Shown in pieces: positions 35,233 through 45,643 of a stretch of DNA of 64,000 bases. Under the pieces are notes generated by a model that was not told where the DNA came from, made no database searches, and saw nothing but the letters and a program-made list of their open reading frames with translations. The stretch's first letter is position 1. The number at the start of each line of letters is the position of its first letter. Both the position numbers and the translations under genes were made by a program. Origin of the DNA: Psophocarpus tetragonolobus (taxonomy: Eukaryota > Streptophyta > Magnoliopsida > Fabales > Fabaceae). The stretch lies in assembly GCA_037954015.1 (NCBI GenBank), contig CM075688.1, positions 50,962,299-51,026,298 on the forward strand, in the 5' to 3' direction.

Positions 35233-35478
35233 GTTGCGATTTTTTTTTTTCAGTAGCATGATCCTACAATGACTATGAGAGAGAAAAGAGTTATGTTGAA
35301 CCTACTAATGAAGGTTGAAGAACTTCAAGTTAAAGAGAGACAACTACAAACAATAATAACTAAAATGAAGAAAAACCAAAAATTTATGAGAATGGGATTA
35401 ATATTGTGCTATTTAATTTCAATTGTGCTTGCCATTGTAGTTGTTAGCAGGGAAAATTGGTATCAGCTGATAGTTTAG
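35233..35478 (+). pseudogene. Remnant resembling a GRF zinc-finger / coiled-coil / TM small protein
   Basis: After a good acceptor (TTATTTTTGCAG), one frame reads GCDFF, the last half of a GRF zinc finger. An 11-base T run then shifts the frame, and a TAG stands where such proteins usually have Trp. From ATG 35269 the frame is open for 69 aa: a coiled coil (MKVEELQVKERQLQTIITKM) and one membrane segment (LILCYLISIVLAIVVVS). This coiled-coil-plus-anchor tail is common in plant GRF-type genes. No upstream exon with the first half of the finger was found. It could alternatively be a short expressed ORF. Confidence 0.42.
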
Positions 35479-36019
35479 AGACATTGTAATTGACTTAGTA
35501 GTTGGTACGTAACAGTCTCTCTATAGCAATTGTTTTGCATTATTTTAGTGCCTTTGTCATTTGAGCTAGGATATGGTATATGTATTTTTTCTTGGCAACA
35601 TTTTGGTATATGTATTTTGTTTAGGATAGCAATTGTTGTTAAAGAATGTGTTGTTGACACCCTTTTGTATTAATATACAATAGTTATTAAAAGATGAAAG
35701 TTGTATTGTAGTATATGAGTTGATAGTGTAAAACAATTGTTTAGTGAATGAAATTAGCGTTGAAGGTGTGTTATTACATTTTGAGGTTTTAAGTCATACT
35801 TGATCTTAACTATGTTGTTAGTATTACTCTTAAGTAATTCTTCTACATAACTCCTCAGATATTTATATTGCTGTCTTAAAGTTCTATGTGTCTTTTTCAA
35901 TACCCTATGTTTAGTTTTATAAGCTTGTTGATGTTTCAGTTTTAATAACCCCTCCCCCTGCCCCCCTATTTCTCAAAAGCATAAGAAATAAGTAACTTTG
36001 TGTTCATATCTAAAGTATC
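35479..36019. other. Intergenic DNA, nothing recognised
   Basis: AT-rich sequence between the GRF-like remnant and the MULE remnant. No ORF over 60 codons with family resemblance, and no repeat, was seen. Confidence 0.5.
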
Positions 36020-36375
36020 TCTCCACAAGTGTCCAAACCTTGTAGACAATCATTCTATTTTAGCATGCTTATTACAAGGAATTCTACCACATGTACGACT
36101 TTTGACAAATGTAACAACTTGCCAATAAGCATTTTGCTCAGATTTAGTCACCCTTAATGAACACCTCTTAACACATGTCACAACTACTCTTTTAGAACAA
36201 AATTTCTTAAAAGACAAGACAAGTTTTTCTTAGTTGTCATGACAAATGTCTTAACAACTTGACTAACATCTAACATACCCAATTCAAAATGAACATAATT
36301 GTCATTTTCAATTTTCTTAAACTTGGGGAACTTTTTCTTCTTTAGCGCAATTTCCTCATCGCTAAATACAAAAGT
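36020..36375 (-). pseudogene. MULE (MuDR-type) transposase, N-terminal fragment
   Basis: The minus strand reads SDEEIALKKKKFPKFKKIE, then FELGMLDVSQVVKTFV. After a frameshift near 36215 it reads RVVVTCVKRCSLRVTKSEQ, AYWQVVTFVKS and TCGRIPCNKHAK. This order (F-P-x-F linker, F-x-L-G-M, then a C-x3-C...C region) is the N-terminal DNA-binding part of MuDR-like transposases. The catalytic domain is absent. The upstream codons continue at 37037-37120 beyond a nested element. Confidence 0.65.
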
Positions 36376-36380
36376 ATCAA

Positions 36381-37036
36381 TGTGTGTTTGATTTGTTATT
36401 TCAACTAGCTGAAAACTTAAAAGCTAGCTGAAATAGTTTAAGCTCAATTTGAATAGCAAATATCTATGAGATTTTTTAGAAACTACTCGTTTTTTCAAAA
36501 AACGACTCCAAATATCTTTTTCAAAATATCTCCTATTTTCAACTATTAGTTGATTTTATTTTTATATGTTTACCCTTCATTGATTAATATATTGTCTCCC
36601 ATTAATTCTCTTTCATCATATTATAGAACCTCTCTCTTTCATTTCTCTCTCTTTCATTAAGATAATTATAGTAATTTATAATATGAATATATAATTATAG
36701 AAAATTATAATTTAAATATATAATTCAAAATTTATATATTTAATTATAGAAATTATAATTTAAACATTAATTATAGTAATTTATGATTTAAATATGTAAT
36801 TACATAAATTTATAATTTAAATATATAATTAAATTATATTATCAAAATATGTTATAATTATTTTAAATACTTCAGTGTTAATCTAATGATTAATAATGTC
36901 ATTATTTTTCATTTTACAATTTTCAGCTAGTTGATCAACTAATTTTACAAAAAACCTACAACTAACTTTTCAGCTTTTGTTAGCCTTTAGTTTTGAGATA
37001 ACTTTTCAATTTTTAACTAGTTTTGTCGAACGCATC
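36381..37036. mobile_element. 656-bp inverted-repeat element (MITE) nested in the MULE fragment
   Basis: The ends are imperfect inverted repeats: TGTGTGTTTGA on the left and GATGCGTTCGA read inward from the right, both followed by CTAGCTGAAA- or CTAGTTAAAA-like sequence. ATCAA flanks both sides (36376-36380 and 37037-37041). Removing the element and one ATCAA leaves the MULE reading frame continuous across the join. It is AT-rich inside, with TATAATTTAAATATA repeats, and non-coding. The superfamily is uncertain; hAT-like by end sequence, though a 5-bp duplication is atypical. Confidence 0.65.
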
Positions 37037-37120
37037 ATCAAACTCGTTAGAGTCTCTATCTTCATTTTTAAGTTTTAACACGAAGTATTTATGACCTACT
37101 CTAAGAGAATTTAGAATTGA
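37037..37120 (-). pseudogene. MULE transposase fragment, upstream piece
   Basis: The minus strand reads EDRDSNEFD, an acidic stretch that continues as DTFVFSDEE on the far side of the nested element. It decays upstream with stops near 37100. Confidence 0.5.
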
Positions 37121-37149
37121 CTTTTTAAAGAAATTTAGGGTTGACTTAA

Positions 37150-37700
37150 TATGTATTAGAAGCATATAAAAAAATACACACACTCTTAGAAAAAAAATTT
37201 AATTTAAAATCTTCCGTTTATATATGTATTTTAGAAAGCTAAGAAATCCATAAAGTGACACTTATGTAATTAAAAAGAAAGATACAAATATTATAAATTT
37301 AGTATTATTTTAGTTTCTTTCTTCTCATTTTTGCATTTATTTTTTATTTTTTTAGATGCTCTCTTTTTATAAAATAATAAATTTTATTTTTATATTTTTT
37401 AATATTAATCAAACATTTAAAAATTATAACTAAAATAAAATGATTTTGTTATGTCAATCAACTAATATTGAAACTAAAATGATACAATTTGCATTACAAC
37501 ATCTGAATACTTAATTAATCTAATTGAAATATAATTAAAATCTAAAAGAACTAAAACACGCATATTCACAATATCTGAGAATCCAATATGTGCAATTAAA
37601 TTTGAAAATTAAAATCCCACAATTATCATAATTATTTAGTTAAAAAATTATAATTACACTCATACTCTAAGACACTAAAAAAGACGAAAGCAAAATTTTA

Positions 37701-37750
<50 letters not shown>

Positions 37751-38960
37751 AATTGTGCTTCCTACATTGAATTAGAGTTTGTACAATTTCAAAAATACAA
37801 TCTTACTTTATAAAAAAAGCCTACAAGACTCAATAAAAATGGCTTATCAAATTAAATATACAATTAGCAACAACTAAAATGATTTTACTGTACAAAACAT
37901 CAATATTTTACTGTACAAAACATCACGGTTCTTTTCAATAATCTTTCCATCTAATAAGAGCTTTCACATGTCATTTTACCGTTGATTAATCAAGTGCATC
38001 AAATAATTATAAATAATATTGAATTATAATATGAGACACATCACCTCACACACCAATAAACTTAGATTAAAAGCAGGAATAAGAACAATTTATCTTGGCT
38101 ATTAGTCTTGCGAAATTCACTACCCTATATGGTAAAATAAAAAAAAATAAAAAGAGCAATAATCAAATAAAATATAAGTGAGAAAAATATAAAGTAATGT
38201 CCAATCAACGTCGGATACATTTAATGTTTTGACACAAATGTTAAAATATACAATTAATATTTAAAAAAATGATAATAATATTTTTAAAAATCTTTTTAAT
38301 TAAACATATATTGTGTGCTTTTAATCATTACTTTTTAAATAATAATAATATAATATTCTCAAACATACAAACCATAAATAATACATATCTCATGATGTAT
38401 TTTTTTATGTTGTGTAATGAAAGAAAAATATTTCACAAAAATAATATTAAAAAAAAAAGAATGGGTAATTTTTATAGGATTCGAATGGAAAAATGCTAGA
38501 AATAATAAGTTTAAATCTCAAAAGAGATCCACGTGTAATTTACTTATATTATATAATTTTCTAAGATACTCTTTTTTCATATAATTAATTAGAGTGATTA
38601 TTCTCAATGCATGGACCGTAAATTAAGAGTATTCTATTAAAAAACATTTAGTAAATCGTTGAATTTCTAAAATATAGAAAATAAACATTTTTGCTCATAA
38701 TTTATTGAAAAATTATTAAAAATTACTAATTCAAGAAAAAGAGAGTATTTTGCAAGTAAACCCACAAAAATAGGTGATTTCTCAATGCATTTTACCTTTG
38801 ACCAATAAGAAGGAGGTTTCCCAATACCATTTGACTAATGAGAGGGAGATTTCCAGAACATTCCTCTTACCTAATAATATACATTAATATAGTAGCTGAA
38901 ATTTAAAGAGTAATAAATTCTTATATTGGTATTAAATTAGTAATCTGATGTTAACCACCA
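37150..38960 (+). repeat. Segmental duplication, copy A (uninterrupted)
   Basis: About 1.8 kb of AT-rich non-coding DNA that aligns in order with 40440-40519, 42101-43189 and 57067-57645. Shared landmarks: CATAAAGTGACACT (about 37230 and 40508), CAATCAACTAA (37456, 42275), TTTTACTGTACAAAACATCA (37907, 43085), CTCAATGCATGG (38602, 57285) and CTTACCTAATAATATACATT (38867, 57570). A middle part (about 38010-38385) has no counterpart in copy B, where the minisatellite sits. Confidence 0.85.
37703..37746. repeat. (AT)n microsatellite
   Basis: About 22 AT units inside duplication copy A. The matching site in copy B (42487-42556) is a CATA/CACA-type array. Confidence 0.9.
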
Positions 38961-39761
38961 ATAGAAAAAAAGAAAATTACTAAGTTACTCCATGGCTATC
39001 TACTATTTATGTAATTATCAAACGCTATATAGTAATTAAATAATACATAATTAAATATCAATATAAAATATATTTTACATTGTGAAAGTATGATACTTAA
39101 ACTCTTCATAAAATTTATAAGTTACCTGTGAACTAAAAATATTCTTGATTAAGAAACTCAGCTGTCAATTTTTGAAAATTAAAATAGCAAAACATAAAAA
39201 GAGAAAGCTTCAATTTCCTAAACTTTCGTCTTTTGAAATAAGAAAAAAAATCATTTTAAAACATATTAGATAACAATGTTGTTTTTATTTAATTAAACAT
39301 AAATATAATTACTAATTATTTTGTAAAAAAATTAGAATACAATTGAGTTAACTTTTTTTTTTGTGGTATGTTAATTCAATTGTTATGTTGCCATCAATTA
39401 ATTATCTCTTTTGATTTTATTTTGCTCATTTACTTGTAACGATCTCATTCACTTTTTATGTTAACAATTTATTTATAGTTAACTATAGTTAATATATTCT
39501 ATACTCGGAGTTAGTTTATTAGTTTTATATCTTTTTTTCATATGCAAATGAAAGTTGCTAGTACAGGATTCGAAATCACAATTTCTCTCTCCCATTTCAA
39601 CAAGTTATCACTAAATCAATCTTATAACTTTACTTATATATATTTTTATAATATTTCATTTTATTAACAAATATCTTACTTATGTTCATGCGTACTAGGG
39701 TCTATTTTTATGGAGTGAGTGATTTATTTTTCTATTTATTAGAAAATATCATTAAAGGAAT

Positions 39762-39762
<1 letters not shown>

Positions 39763-39793
<31 letters not shown>
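39763..39793. repeat. (AT)n microsatellite
   Basis: About 15 AT units in AT-rich spacer DNA. Confidence 0.85.
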
Positions 39794-39801
<8 letters not shown>

Positions 39802-40108
39802 TGCAATCATTATTAGTTATTTTATACTACTCACCGCAACACCACCTTTCAACTCTTCCTCAGAAAAAAATTTTTTTTTTCGTTAACAACTTTACATACT
39901 TATTATTATGATGTGAAAGTAAAATGGTATTTTAGATTCTATACTTTACTTTCATCATATTATTATTTTGTATGGTGTGTATAATTCACTCTATGTACCA
40001 TTATTCAGATTTTTTAGATATATATTATATATTGTTTTTTTATAATCAACTATTGAAAGCAAACCTATAAAACTTTTGATTTCGTGGGATGGTGTGAGTT
40101 ATTTGTTA

Positions 40109-40210
40109 ATGAAGTTTTTAAAGCTTCTGAAACTATATTATACACCACAATGAAGTTTTTAGAGTTTTTAATGAAGTTTTTAGAGTTTCTTGAACTATAT
40201 TATCCACCAC
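40109..40210. repeat. Short tandem direct repeat
   Basis: AATGAAGTTTTTAAAGCTTC plus ACTATATTATACACCAC (40109-40148) recurs at 40170-40210, with a partial unit between them at 40149-40169. Confidence 0.8.
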
Positions 40211-40439
40211 AATTGTCAAGTATTAGGATAAACACTTTTTCTTGATTGTTGGTTTCATAGGTGGAATTTTTATATTATTCAATTTCAATACATTGTATCA
40301 TGAGCAAATAAAATTTCGTTATCTTCATATATTTATTTATTTATTTATATATATATATAATATAATATGAATATTTAGGATCCTTTGTATTTTTCAGAAA
40401 AATTTGGGATTGATTTAAACATGTTAACAAATATACAAC

Positions 40440-40519
40440 AATGTTATAGAAGATTTTAATTTAAACTTTTCAGATCACATATGTATTTCACAAAGATAAA
40501 GAATCCATAAAGTGACACT
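40440..40519 (+). repeat. Segmental duplication, copy B, left piece
   Basis: Matches about 37165-37245 of copy A (AATTTAA, CATATGTATTT, GAATCCATAAAGTGACACT). It ends at the target-site duplication of the solo LTR. Confidence 0.75.
40515..40519. repeat. 5-bp target-site duplication of solo LTR, left
   Basis: ACACT, repeated at 42101-42105. Copy A of the segmental duplication has a single ACACT at this point, which confirms the empty site. Confidence 0.85.
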
Positions 40520-42100
40520 TGTAACACCCCTGTTTTCGTAACCAGGTTAGTATATAATTTTAAGTGATAACGTTAGAAATTTAGTTATTGCAGACACTAA
40601 ATTTTGTTCAGATAAGACTTTTAGCCAAGAGAGGATGAACAAGAAAAGACTTCATTAGACCAAGTGAGGACGATGGTCCAACAACCCAAGTCTCAATAAA
40701 AGATTTCAATGACCCAAGTGAGGACATTGGTTCATTTGAATTGTAAGACAATCACCCAAGCTTCAACCAAAGGTTTCATAAGACCAAGAGGGGGCATTGA
40801 TTTATGTAAATCACAAAGTCATAGGTCAAACCTCAACTTACAATATTATTAAACCAAAAAGAGTTGCTAGTTCAAGCTTATTTTTGCTAAGTCATGTGAG
40901 ACAAGTGGTTGGAATAGTTGGACCGTCAATTAGGGAACCTCTTATTGCTCAGTGAAAATGCCTCAAACCCAAAAATCGCTCAGCGAAATTGGGTTAGCCC
41001 CATCCTATAAATAGGGGTGCCTTGTGAGTTCTGGGGGGAAGCAAGTTTGGTGAAGATGGAGGCTGAGGAAGAGAGAGAAACAGAAGGGAATCCTAGAAAG
41101 AGTACATTGCGAGATGAAAGGCAGAATTAGGGAGGTCTTAGGATTTGTTTAAGGTAAATGAATATTCGAATTATTATTGTGGATACTTGGACTGAAGTTA
41201 TTCATCAGTTAAGTGAACATTCAGGGGAGTCCATGTTGGTGCTTAAATAGAATATTCATTAATTTATAACTGCCGACAAATGCTCATCATCTCATATTGG
41301 TATGTTATATCTTTCTTGGCCTAAAATGTAGTTGGTCGTTTGTGATGGGCAGGTAGTCGAATTGACAGTCAGCCAAATGAATATTTCTTTACCTTATTGG
41401 GCCATTTGTGGTGATGATGGGCAGGTAGCCCAATCTCTCGAGAGGATTATTGTACCAACACAGGAAAGATATAGGCGATGCCAAGCACTTTCCAAACAAA
41501 ATCTTTTATGGTTGGGGTGAATCATCTTGGATTGGTCATGAATCCATACATATAAAGTCAAGTGAGATTGAGTCTAGTAATGAGATAAGTGAAATTGAGT
41601 TATAGGATGAGATTATATGGAAACAAGTCCTAGGTTAAACCTGAGACCCCTATTGATGATAGTTTATTAAGATTAACATTTATGGTTTATAATTATCTCA
41701 CTTCTCTACGTGTTTGCTCTATGTGTTTCCTTTCTTATATGATTGAGATATGAATAGAAGAGGAGTCAAATCAGCTTACTATGATGGGACTACAAAAGAC
41801 TTCCTGTTCATGTATGCATGATGTATTATGAATGGTGTTCCGTATGAAGTTACTTCTCATGCCAAAAGTTCACTGCTCTGGATAGGATTAATCGGGGTAG
41901 TGGTGATAAGTAATATATGATGTACTATGAAACATTTTGTAAAAGAAAGGATTTTGTAATATTGTTCTATCCTTGTTTTAAGAAGATTATTGTTCTTTAT
42001 GTAAGAACTAATTTTGAAATTTTCTCATAATTAAGTAAACGATTTTGACAAGTCTCCACATTTTCATAATTGAATTGAATTGGGAAAATAGGTTGTTACA
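40520..42100 (+). mobile_element. Solo LTR of a retrotransposon (1581 bp)
   Basis: It begins TGTAACACCCC and ends GTTGTTACA, so the tips are the inverted pair TGTAAC/GTTACA. Five-base duplications flank it. It has a U3-like part, a TATA box at 41006 and a transcribed-looking part after it, but no gag or pol, so it is what LTR-LTR recombination leaves behind. It interrupts segmental-duplication copy B, and the intact site is visible in copy A. A 62-codon ORF at 41332-41520 is not credible. Probably gypsy-type; superfamily not provable without internal sequence. Confidence 0.85.
41006..41013 (+). promoter_or_regulatory. TATA box of the solo LTR
   Basis: TATAAATA, followed by AGGGGTGCC, in otherwise GC-richer sequence; the usual layout of a plant LTR promoter. 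Its presence implies the LTR could still start transcription to the right. Confidence 0.65.
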
Positions 42101-42486
42101 ACACTTATGTAATTAAGATTAAGAAGAAAGATATAAATATTATAAATTTAGATTCTCATGTTTATTTTTTTTAGACGCTCTCTTTTTATAAAATAATAAA
42201 TTTTGTTTTAATATTTTTCAATATTAATTAAACATTTAAAAATTATAACTAAAATAAAATTATATTGGTATATCAATCAACTAACATTGAAACTAAAATG
42301 ATACAATTTAAATTACAATGTTTGAATACTCAATTAATCTAATTGAAATATAATTAAAATTTAAAAAACCAAAATAATATCCGAGAATCCAATTTGTGCA
42401 ATTAAATTTGAAAAATTAAAATTTTACAATTATCATAATTATTTAGTTAAAAATTATAAAAAAATGAAAGCAAAATCTTAGAAAGA

Positions 42487-42524
42487 ACATACACACATAC
42501 ACACATACATACATACATATATAC

Positions 42525-42555
<31 letters not shown>

Positions 42556-42556
42556 A
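42487..42556. repeat. Compound (CATA)n/(CACA)n/(AT)n microsatellite
   Basis: Occupies the same aligned site as the pure (AT)n array at 37703-37746 in copy A. The two paralogous loci diverged in motif. Confidence 0.85.
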
Positions 42557-42639
42557 AAGAAAACCCAAAGTCCTATGTTGAATTAGAACTTGTACCTACA
42601 ATTTGAAGAATACAAATTTACTTATAAAAAAAAGAAAAA

Positions 42640-42997
42640 AAAACACTTATTTAGAGTTAGTGTAAAAAATTTGGATTTAATTGGTATGCACCGTCAGTGT
42701 AAAAGATATTACACTAACATTCAACCCTTTATTTGTAGTAAGTTTGTTGACTTTAGCAATTAATACTTTAAAAGTTATATAAATGAAGAGATGTAATTGA
42801 AGGTTAGTGTAAAACCTTTTTGCGCGGTCAATGTATACTAATTAAACTCAAAAAATTTTACACTAACATTTAATCACAACGTTTTATATATGATAAGTTT
42901 TGTTGATTTTACCAATTAATACTTTAAAAGTTATATAAATAAAAAATTCTTATTAGATGTCAATATAAAAACATTGGTAATATATAAGTGTTAAACC
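42640..42997. repeat. MITE-like insertion with internal duplication
   Basis: Absent from the aligned place in copy A. It carries GTTAGTGTAAAA and TTTTACACTAACA inverted motifs. A block with AAGTTTGTTGACTTTA and ACTTTAAAAGTTATATAAAT appears twice (about 42740-42790 and 42890-42945), so two related copies may be joined. The same family occurs at 17540-17683. Confidence 0.6.
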
Positions 42998-43600
42998 TAT
43001 GAGACTCAATAAAAATGACTTATCAAATTAAAAATTCAATTAGCAACCACTAAAAATGATTTTACAATACAAAACATCACAATTTTACTGTACAAAACAT
43101 CACATAACTTTTCAATAATTTTTTAATATAATAAGAGCTTTCACCTGTCATTTTAAAGTTGGTTAAACAAGTAAATCACATCATAAATCTAAGCACTGTC
43201 CAATTAGATTGTCCAATTTGACAAACCATTTTCATTGTCCAATATAACTGCCCAATTTTATTGCCAATTTTGACTATCCATTTAAATCGCCTAATTTGAT
43301 TGCTCATTTTCATTGCCTAATCTAATTGGCCAATTTTAATGCTTAATCTAATTGTCTATTTACATTACCCAATTTAACTGCCTATTTTCATTGTCCAATT
43401 TGACTACCCAATTTCATTGCCCAATATGACTGGCCATTTACATTGCCCAATCTCATTGCCCATTTACATTGCCTAATTTGACTGTCCATTTACATTGCCC
43501 AATCTAACTGCTCATTTTCATTGCCCAATTTGACTGCCCATTTACATTGCCCAATTTGACTGCCCATTTACATTGCTGAATTCGATTGCCCAATTTCATT

Positions 43601-44040
43601 ACCCTAGTGTGTCCCTGAACACAACTATGGTTGATTGAGAAAGAAACATGGTTTTTTCATGATCCCTATGAAGATTTGTAAATCTCCTTCTGATCGTGCT
43701 TTAGTAATTTCATCTGAGCACGAACAAAAAGATTAGAAAATTTATTGTATCATTATTTCTCATAAGCTCCTCTTCAACATAATCCAAAACATGTTTTCAG
43801 TTTGTCTATTTATCATAACAGATTTTCTAATTTACAATTCGTTCACGAAGACTAGGGAAGTAGCAGCGTTGCAACAAATTTGATTCAAATCGGCATAATC
43901 CCTTTCTTTCTCTCAACCTCTCTACCTTCAATTTTAGAGTAATAACCCTAATATTTTTGTGGTTGTGATCTAGCCAACCGTAACAATGTTTCTCTTCTCT
44001 AGACTTCATTCACTAATTGTAAATTAGAAAATCTAACGAA
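43601..44040. repeat. Minisatellite spacer 1 (full length, 440 bp)
   Basis: Starts ACCCTAGTGTGTCCCTGAAC after a GAATTC-like monomer and ends TTAGAAAATCTAACGAA. It contains TTTCTAATTTACAATT, GCAACAAATTTGATTC, CTCAACCTCTCTACCTTC and GTGGTTGTGATCTAG blocks that recur in the other spacers. The minus strand has a 60-codon ORF (43827-44009). Confidence 0.85.
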
Positions 44041-44314
44041 TGCCCAATTAGATTATCCAATTTGACTACCCATTTTCATTATCCAATCTAAGTGCCCATT
44101 TTCATTACCCAAACTAACTGCCAAATTTGACTACCTAATCTGGATGCTTATTTACATTGCTTAATTTGATTGCCCATTTGCATTGCCTAATCTAACTGCC
44201 CATTTTCATTGCCCAATCTGACTGGCTATTTACATTGCCCAATCTGACTGCCCATTTACATTGCCTAATCTGACTGCCCGTTTACATTGTTGAATTCGAC
44301 TTTCCAATTTCATT

Positions 44315-44755
44315 ACCCAAGTGTGCCCTTGAACAAAGCTATGGTGGCTTTAGAAAGAAGCGTGATCTTTTCATAATCCTAACAAGGATCTATAAAGATC
44401 GTTCCCATAGTCCTCTAGTAATTTCATTCAAGCACTGAGAGAAAGATGAGAAAATTTACTACACCGTCCTTTCTCATAATTTCCTCTTCAGCATCATCCA
44501 AAACATGCTTTTAGTATGTTTATCTATCATAATATATTTTCTAATTTATAATTAGTTCATCAAGACCAGAGATGTGGAAGCGTTGCAACAACTTCGATTC
44601 AAAGCAAAAACAATCTGTTTCTTTCTCTCAACCTCTCTACCTTTACTTTTACAGTGATAACCTTAATATTTTTGTGGTTGTGATCTAGTAAACCGTAATC
44701 ACACTTCTCTAATCTATTCTTCATTAATTAATAGTAAATTAGAAAATCTAAGGAC
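44315..44755. repeat. Minisatellite spacer 2 (full length)
   Basis: The same order of blocks as spacer 1, starting ACCCAAGTGTGCCCTTGAAC and ending TTAGAAAATCTAAGGAC. It is noticeably diverged from spacer 1. Confidence 0.85.
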
Positions 44756-45313
44756 TGCCCAATTTGACTGCTCATTTTCATTGCCCAATCCAATTGCCCA
44801 ATTTCATTGCCAATTCTGACTGCCCATTTACATGGCCCAATTTGACTACCCATTTACATTGCTCAATCTTATTGCGCATTTTCATTAGCCAATCTGGATT
44901 CCCATTTACTTGCCCAATCTAATTGCCTATTTACATTGCTCAATTTGACTACCTATTTTCATTGCCCAATTGGACTGCCCACTTACAATGCCCAATCTGA
45001 CTACCTATTTATATTGCCCAATTTGACTGCCCATTTAAATTGCCCAATTTGACTGCCCATTTTCATTTCCTAATTTGACTGCCCATTTACATTGCCTGAT
45101 TTGATTGCCAATTTTCATTGCCCAATTTCATTGGCCAATCTGATTGCCCATTTACATTGCCCAATTTGACTACCTATTTACATTGTCCAATTTGACTGCC
45201 CATTTACATTGCCCAATTTGACTTCCCATTTTCATTTACCAATCTGACTGCCAATTTACATTGGCCAATCTGACTGTCTATTTACATTACCGAATTCGAT
45301 TGCCCAATTTCAT

Positions 45314-45643
45314 TACCCTAGTGTGTCCTTGAACACAACTATGGTTGGTTGAGAAAGAAGCATGCTCTTTTCATGATCTCTATGAAGATCTGTAAATCTC
45401 CTTCTCATCGTCCTTTAGTAATTTCATCCGAGCACAGACAAAAAGATTAGAAAATTTATTGTAGCATCATTTCTTATAAGTTCCTCTTCAACATAATCCA
45501 AAACACATTTTCAGTTTGTCTATCTATCATAACAGATTTTCTAATTTACAATTAGTTCGAGAGGACTAGGGAAGTAGCAGCGTTGCAACAACTTTAATTC
45601 AAACAGGCAAAATGCCTTTCTCTCTCTTAACCATTCTACCTTC
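45314..45643. repeat. Minisatellite spacer 3 (truncated at the right)
   Basis: Starts ACCCTAGTGTGTCCTTGAAC. It runs as far as the CATTCTACCTTCAA block, then falls straight into monomers, so about the last 110 bases are missing. Confidence 0.85.

Larger units (their letters stand above)
38961..40439. other. AT-rich spacer between duplication copies
   Basis: No ORF or gene resemblance. It contains an (AT)n run at 39763-39793 and short direct repeats at 40109-40210. A CAGGATTCGAAATCA stretch near 39563 resembles a polymerase III B box but lacks an A box. Confidence 0.5.
42101..43189 (+). repeat. Segmental duplication, copy B, middle piece
   Basis: Aligns with about 37241-38010 of copy A (ACTTATGTAATTAA; TTATAAAATAATAAATTTT; TTTTACTGTACAAAACATCA; AATAAGAGCTTTCAC). 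It carries a MITE (about 42640-42997) absent from copy A and ends where the minisatellite starts. Confidence 0.82.

Noticed and set aside
39555..39600. Second SINE from a B-box-like GGATTCGAAATCA
   Set aside because: No matching A box at the right distance and no tail or duplication.
41332..41520. 62-codon ORF inside the solo LTR
   Set aside because: Lies in the transcribed part of an LTR with no family resemblance and no coding neighbours.
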